A stretch of 5,646 bases of DNA from the NCBI GenBank assembly GCA_027296805.1, contig JAPUIR010000284.1:1-5646 (forward strand). The letters are read 5' to 3'. The DNA is from Chloroflexota bacterium (lineage in GTDB: Bacteria > Chloroflexota > Dehalococcoidia > Bin125). Of this stretch, positions 4,567 to 5,646 are shown piece by piece. Numbering within the stretch: position 1 is the stretch's first letter; each line of letters starts with the position of its first letter. The position numbers and the translations under genes are program-made. The notes under the pieces were generated by a model that saw only the letters and a program-made list of their open reading frames with translations, had not been told where the DNA came from and ran no database searches.

Positions 4567-5610
4567 CTAGTGCGCTTTGAGCGCTTCTTCGTGGAGGGCT
4601 TCGTATGAGGCCGCGTTCACGGCGTCGTGATGCTTCTCGTCTTCGACCTCTTGGAAGATGCGTTTGATCTCGCGCCGCCCATCCTTGCTGGCTGCGTGGC
4701 GCTTGGCTGCCTCGATCAGCTTGCGCGAGCGCAGGAGGCGGATGGCGCTGGGGATGTAAGCCAGCATTTGCGGGATGGCGGCGGGCCCGATGCCGATGGA
4801 GAGCGGTACGAGGGTCGCCTCATCGAGGCGGCCGCGCTTCTTGACGCCGCCGGCGAATGTCTTGGCGTGCCGGCTGCCATGGTTGTTGGTGATTCCCGCG
4901 GCCATCGCCTCGGCCCGCAGTTCGATAATGGCGTCCATGGGGAGGACGTCCTTGGGACAGGCCTGCACGCACATGTAGCAGCGCGTGCAGTCCCAGACAC
5001 CGCCCGGGCCAGAGAGGGACTGCAGCCGTTCCTGTTTGGCCGAGTCGCGGTCGTCCATGACGAAGCGATAGGCCTTGGCGAGAGCGGCGGGGCCGAGGAA
5101 GGTTTCGTCGACCTCCGCGACGGTGCAGTCGGAGTAGCAGGCGCCGCAGTGGATGCAGGATGAGGCGTGCGACCAGTGGTCGTGGCTGTCCTTGCTCTGG
5201 CGGAACTCGCGCTGGGGCGGCTCCTGGTCCGGTGGCGGTTGGAGCCAGGTCTCTGCCCGCTCGAACTGGCGCATGAATATGCCCATGTCGACGACGAGAT
5301 CCTTGATCACGGGCTGGTTGCCCATCGGTCCGACGGTGATTGCGCCGCTGGCATCGGCCCGCTCTTGGGCCTGGCTGATCTGAGTCTTGCAGGCGAGCAT
5401 GGAGCTGCCGTTGATCTTCATCGCGCAGGAGCCGCAGATGGCGTGGCGACAGGACATGCGGAGCGCGAGAGTGCCGTCCTGCTCCCAACGGATCTCGTTG
5501 AGCGCGTCCAGCACCGTCTTGCCGGCCTCGACCCCGACGGCGAACTCCTCCTCGTAGGAGCGATCTTCGGTTGGGTCGTAGCGCTGGATTCGGAAGGTCT
5601 GCTGGGGCAT
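4567..5610 (-). CDS. sdhB: Succinate dehydrogenase/fumarate reductase iron-sulfur subunit, type E
   Basis: The 347-residue subunit carries electrons from the FAD of SdhA through three Fe-S clusters. The N-terminal plant-ferredoxin-like domain has CRHAICGSC (Cys54, 59, 62) plus Cys74 in LACKT, binding [2Fe-2S]. The second domain has SCIHCGACYSDC (Cys152, 155, 158, 162) and CTRCYMCVQACPK (Cys208, 211, 214, 218). Classical SdhB such as that of E. coli has a non-cysteine at the position of Cys211 and so holds [3Fe-4S]; here all ligands for two [4Fe-4S] clusters are present, as known for type-E enzymes. Residues about 244-347 form an extension beyond the usual length (about 238 in E. coli), with a helical GGVKKRGRLDEATL stretch recalling HdrC-type proteins. 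The start at ATG 5610 is backed by AGGA 6 nt upstream. An sdhE-like gene follows, and sdhA should lie just upstream, outside the window. Confidence 0.95.
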   Translation of the reverse strand: MPQQTFRIQRYDPTEDRSYEEEFAVGVEAGKTVLDALNEIRWEQDGTLALRMSCRHAICGSCAMKINGSSMLACKTQISQAQERADASGAITVGPMGNQPVIKDLVVDMGIFMRQFERAETWLQPPPDQEPPQREFRQSKDSHDHWSHASSCIHCGACYSDCTVAEVDETFLGPAALAKAYRFVMDDRDSAKQERLQSLSGPGGVWDCTRCYMCVQACPKDVLPMDAIIELRAEAMAAGITNNHGSRHAKTFAGGVKKRGRLDEATLVPLSIGIGPAAIPQMLAYIPSAIRLLRSRKLIEAAKRHAASKDGRREIKRIFQEVEDEKHHDAVNAASYEALHEEALKAH

Positions 5611-5616
5611 CTGCTG

Positions 5617-5620
5617 TCCT
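5617..5620 (-). promoter_or_regulatory. Shine-Dalgarno site of sdhB
   Basis: The minus strand reads AGGA then 6 nt before ATG 5610. The first two bases overlap the last two of the TAG (5621-5619) of a possible upstream reading frame, giving the tight spacing of an operon. Confidence 0.55.
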
Positions 5621-5646
5621 ACTCGCTGGCACCGGGCGGGAATGGG
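5619..5646 (-). CDS. Possible 3' end of the upstream operon gene (SdhA expected)
   Basis: From 5645 downward, one minus-strand frame reads PFPPGASE and then TAG, ending 8 nt before the sdhB start. Eight residues cannot identify a protein. The assignment to the flavoprotein subunit SdhA rests only on the usual sdhA-sdhB order and the tight spacing. The other two frames are also open to the window edge, so this is tentative. Confidence 0.3.

Noticed and set aside
4820..5632. Minus-strand frame starting MPASRTADAP over sdhB
   Set aside because: Arg/Pro-rich shadow of sdhB, whose own frame contains every Fe-S cluster ligand.

Overview
The window is GC-rich bacterial chromosome. The gene content (class II fumarase, an ECF sigma factor, a PPOX-fold split-barrel protein, and a succinate dehydrogenase whose Fe-S subunit is followed by an HdrB-like CCG protein) best suits a high-GC actinomycetote, possibly an Acidimicrobiia- or Thermoleophilia-like lineage. 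That placement rests on family resemblance and composition only. No mobile element, CRISPR array, tRNA or rRNA was found.

Layout. 1-237 (+) is the C-terminal end of fumarase FumC. It converges, with only 9 nt between stop codons, on a minus-strand pair (2615-849 and 849-247). The first gene of that pair encodes a single-pass membrane protein. It has a short cytoplasmic N-terminus resembling the segment just before the membrane helix of RskA-type anti-sigma factors, a cysteine-free external region, ten tandem Pro/Asp-rich 10-residue repeats, and a His/Gly/Asn/Asp-rich tail. Its TGA overlaps the ATG of the second gene, an ECF sigma factor (TGATG). The pair therefore looks like a translationally coupled signalling unit with the membrane partner encoded first. 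A 209-bp divergent intergenic region separates it from a 154-residue PPOX-family (FMN- or F420-type) protein on the plus strand (2825-3289).

From 3290 to 3587 lies a gene-free convergent spacer with several hairpins, including one capped by a cUUCGg tetraloop. The rest (5646-3588, minus strand) is part of a succinate dehydrogenase/fumarate reductase operon: probably the last codons of an upstream gene (SdhA expected), then sdhB, then an sdhE-like gene. SdhB carries an extra cysteine where classical enzymes hold a [3Fe-4S] cluster. Together with the two-CCG-domain SdhE-like subunit in place of haem-anchor genes, this marks a non-classical, type-E succinate:quinone oxidoreductase.

Together: Sdh makes fumarate and FumC hydrates it to malate, so two consecutive TCA steps flank a regulatory/surface-sensing pair and one small redox gene. 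Nothing in the sequence shows that the sigma pair controls the TCA genes. The most novel element is the membrane-protein/ECF pair, in particular the five C7 homopolymer tracts in its repeat region and the order of the two genes.
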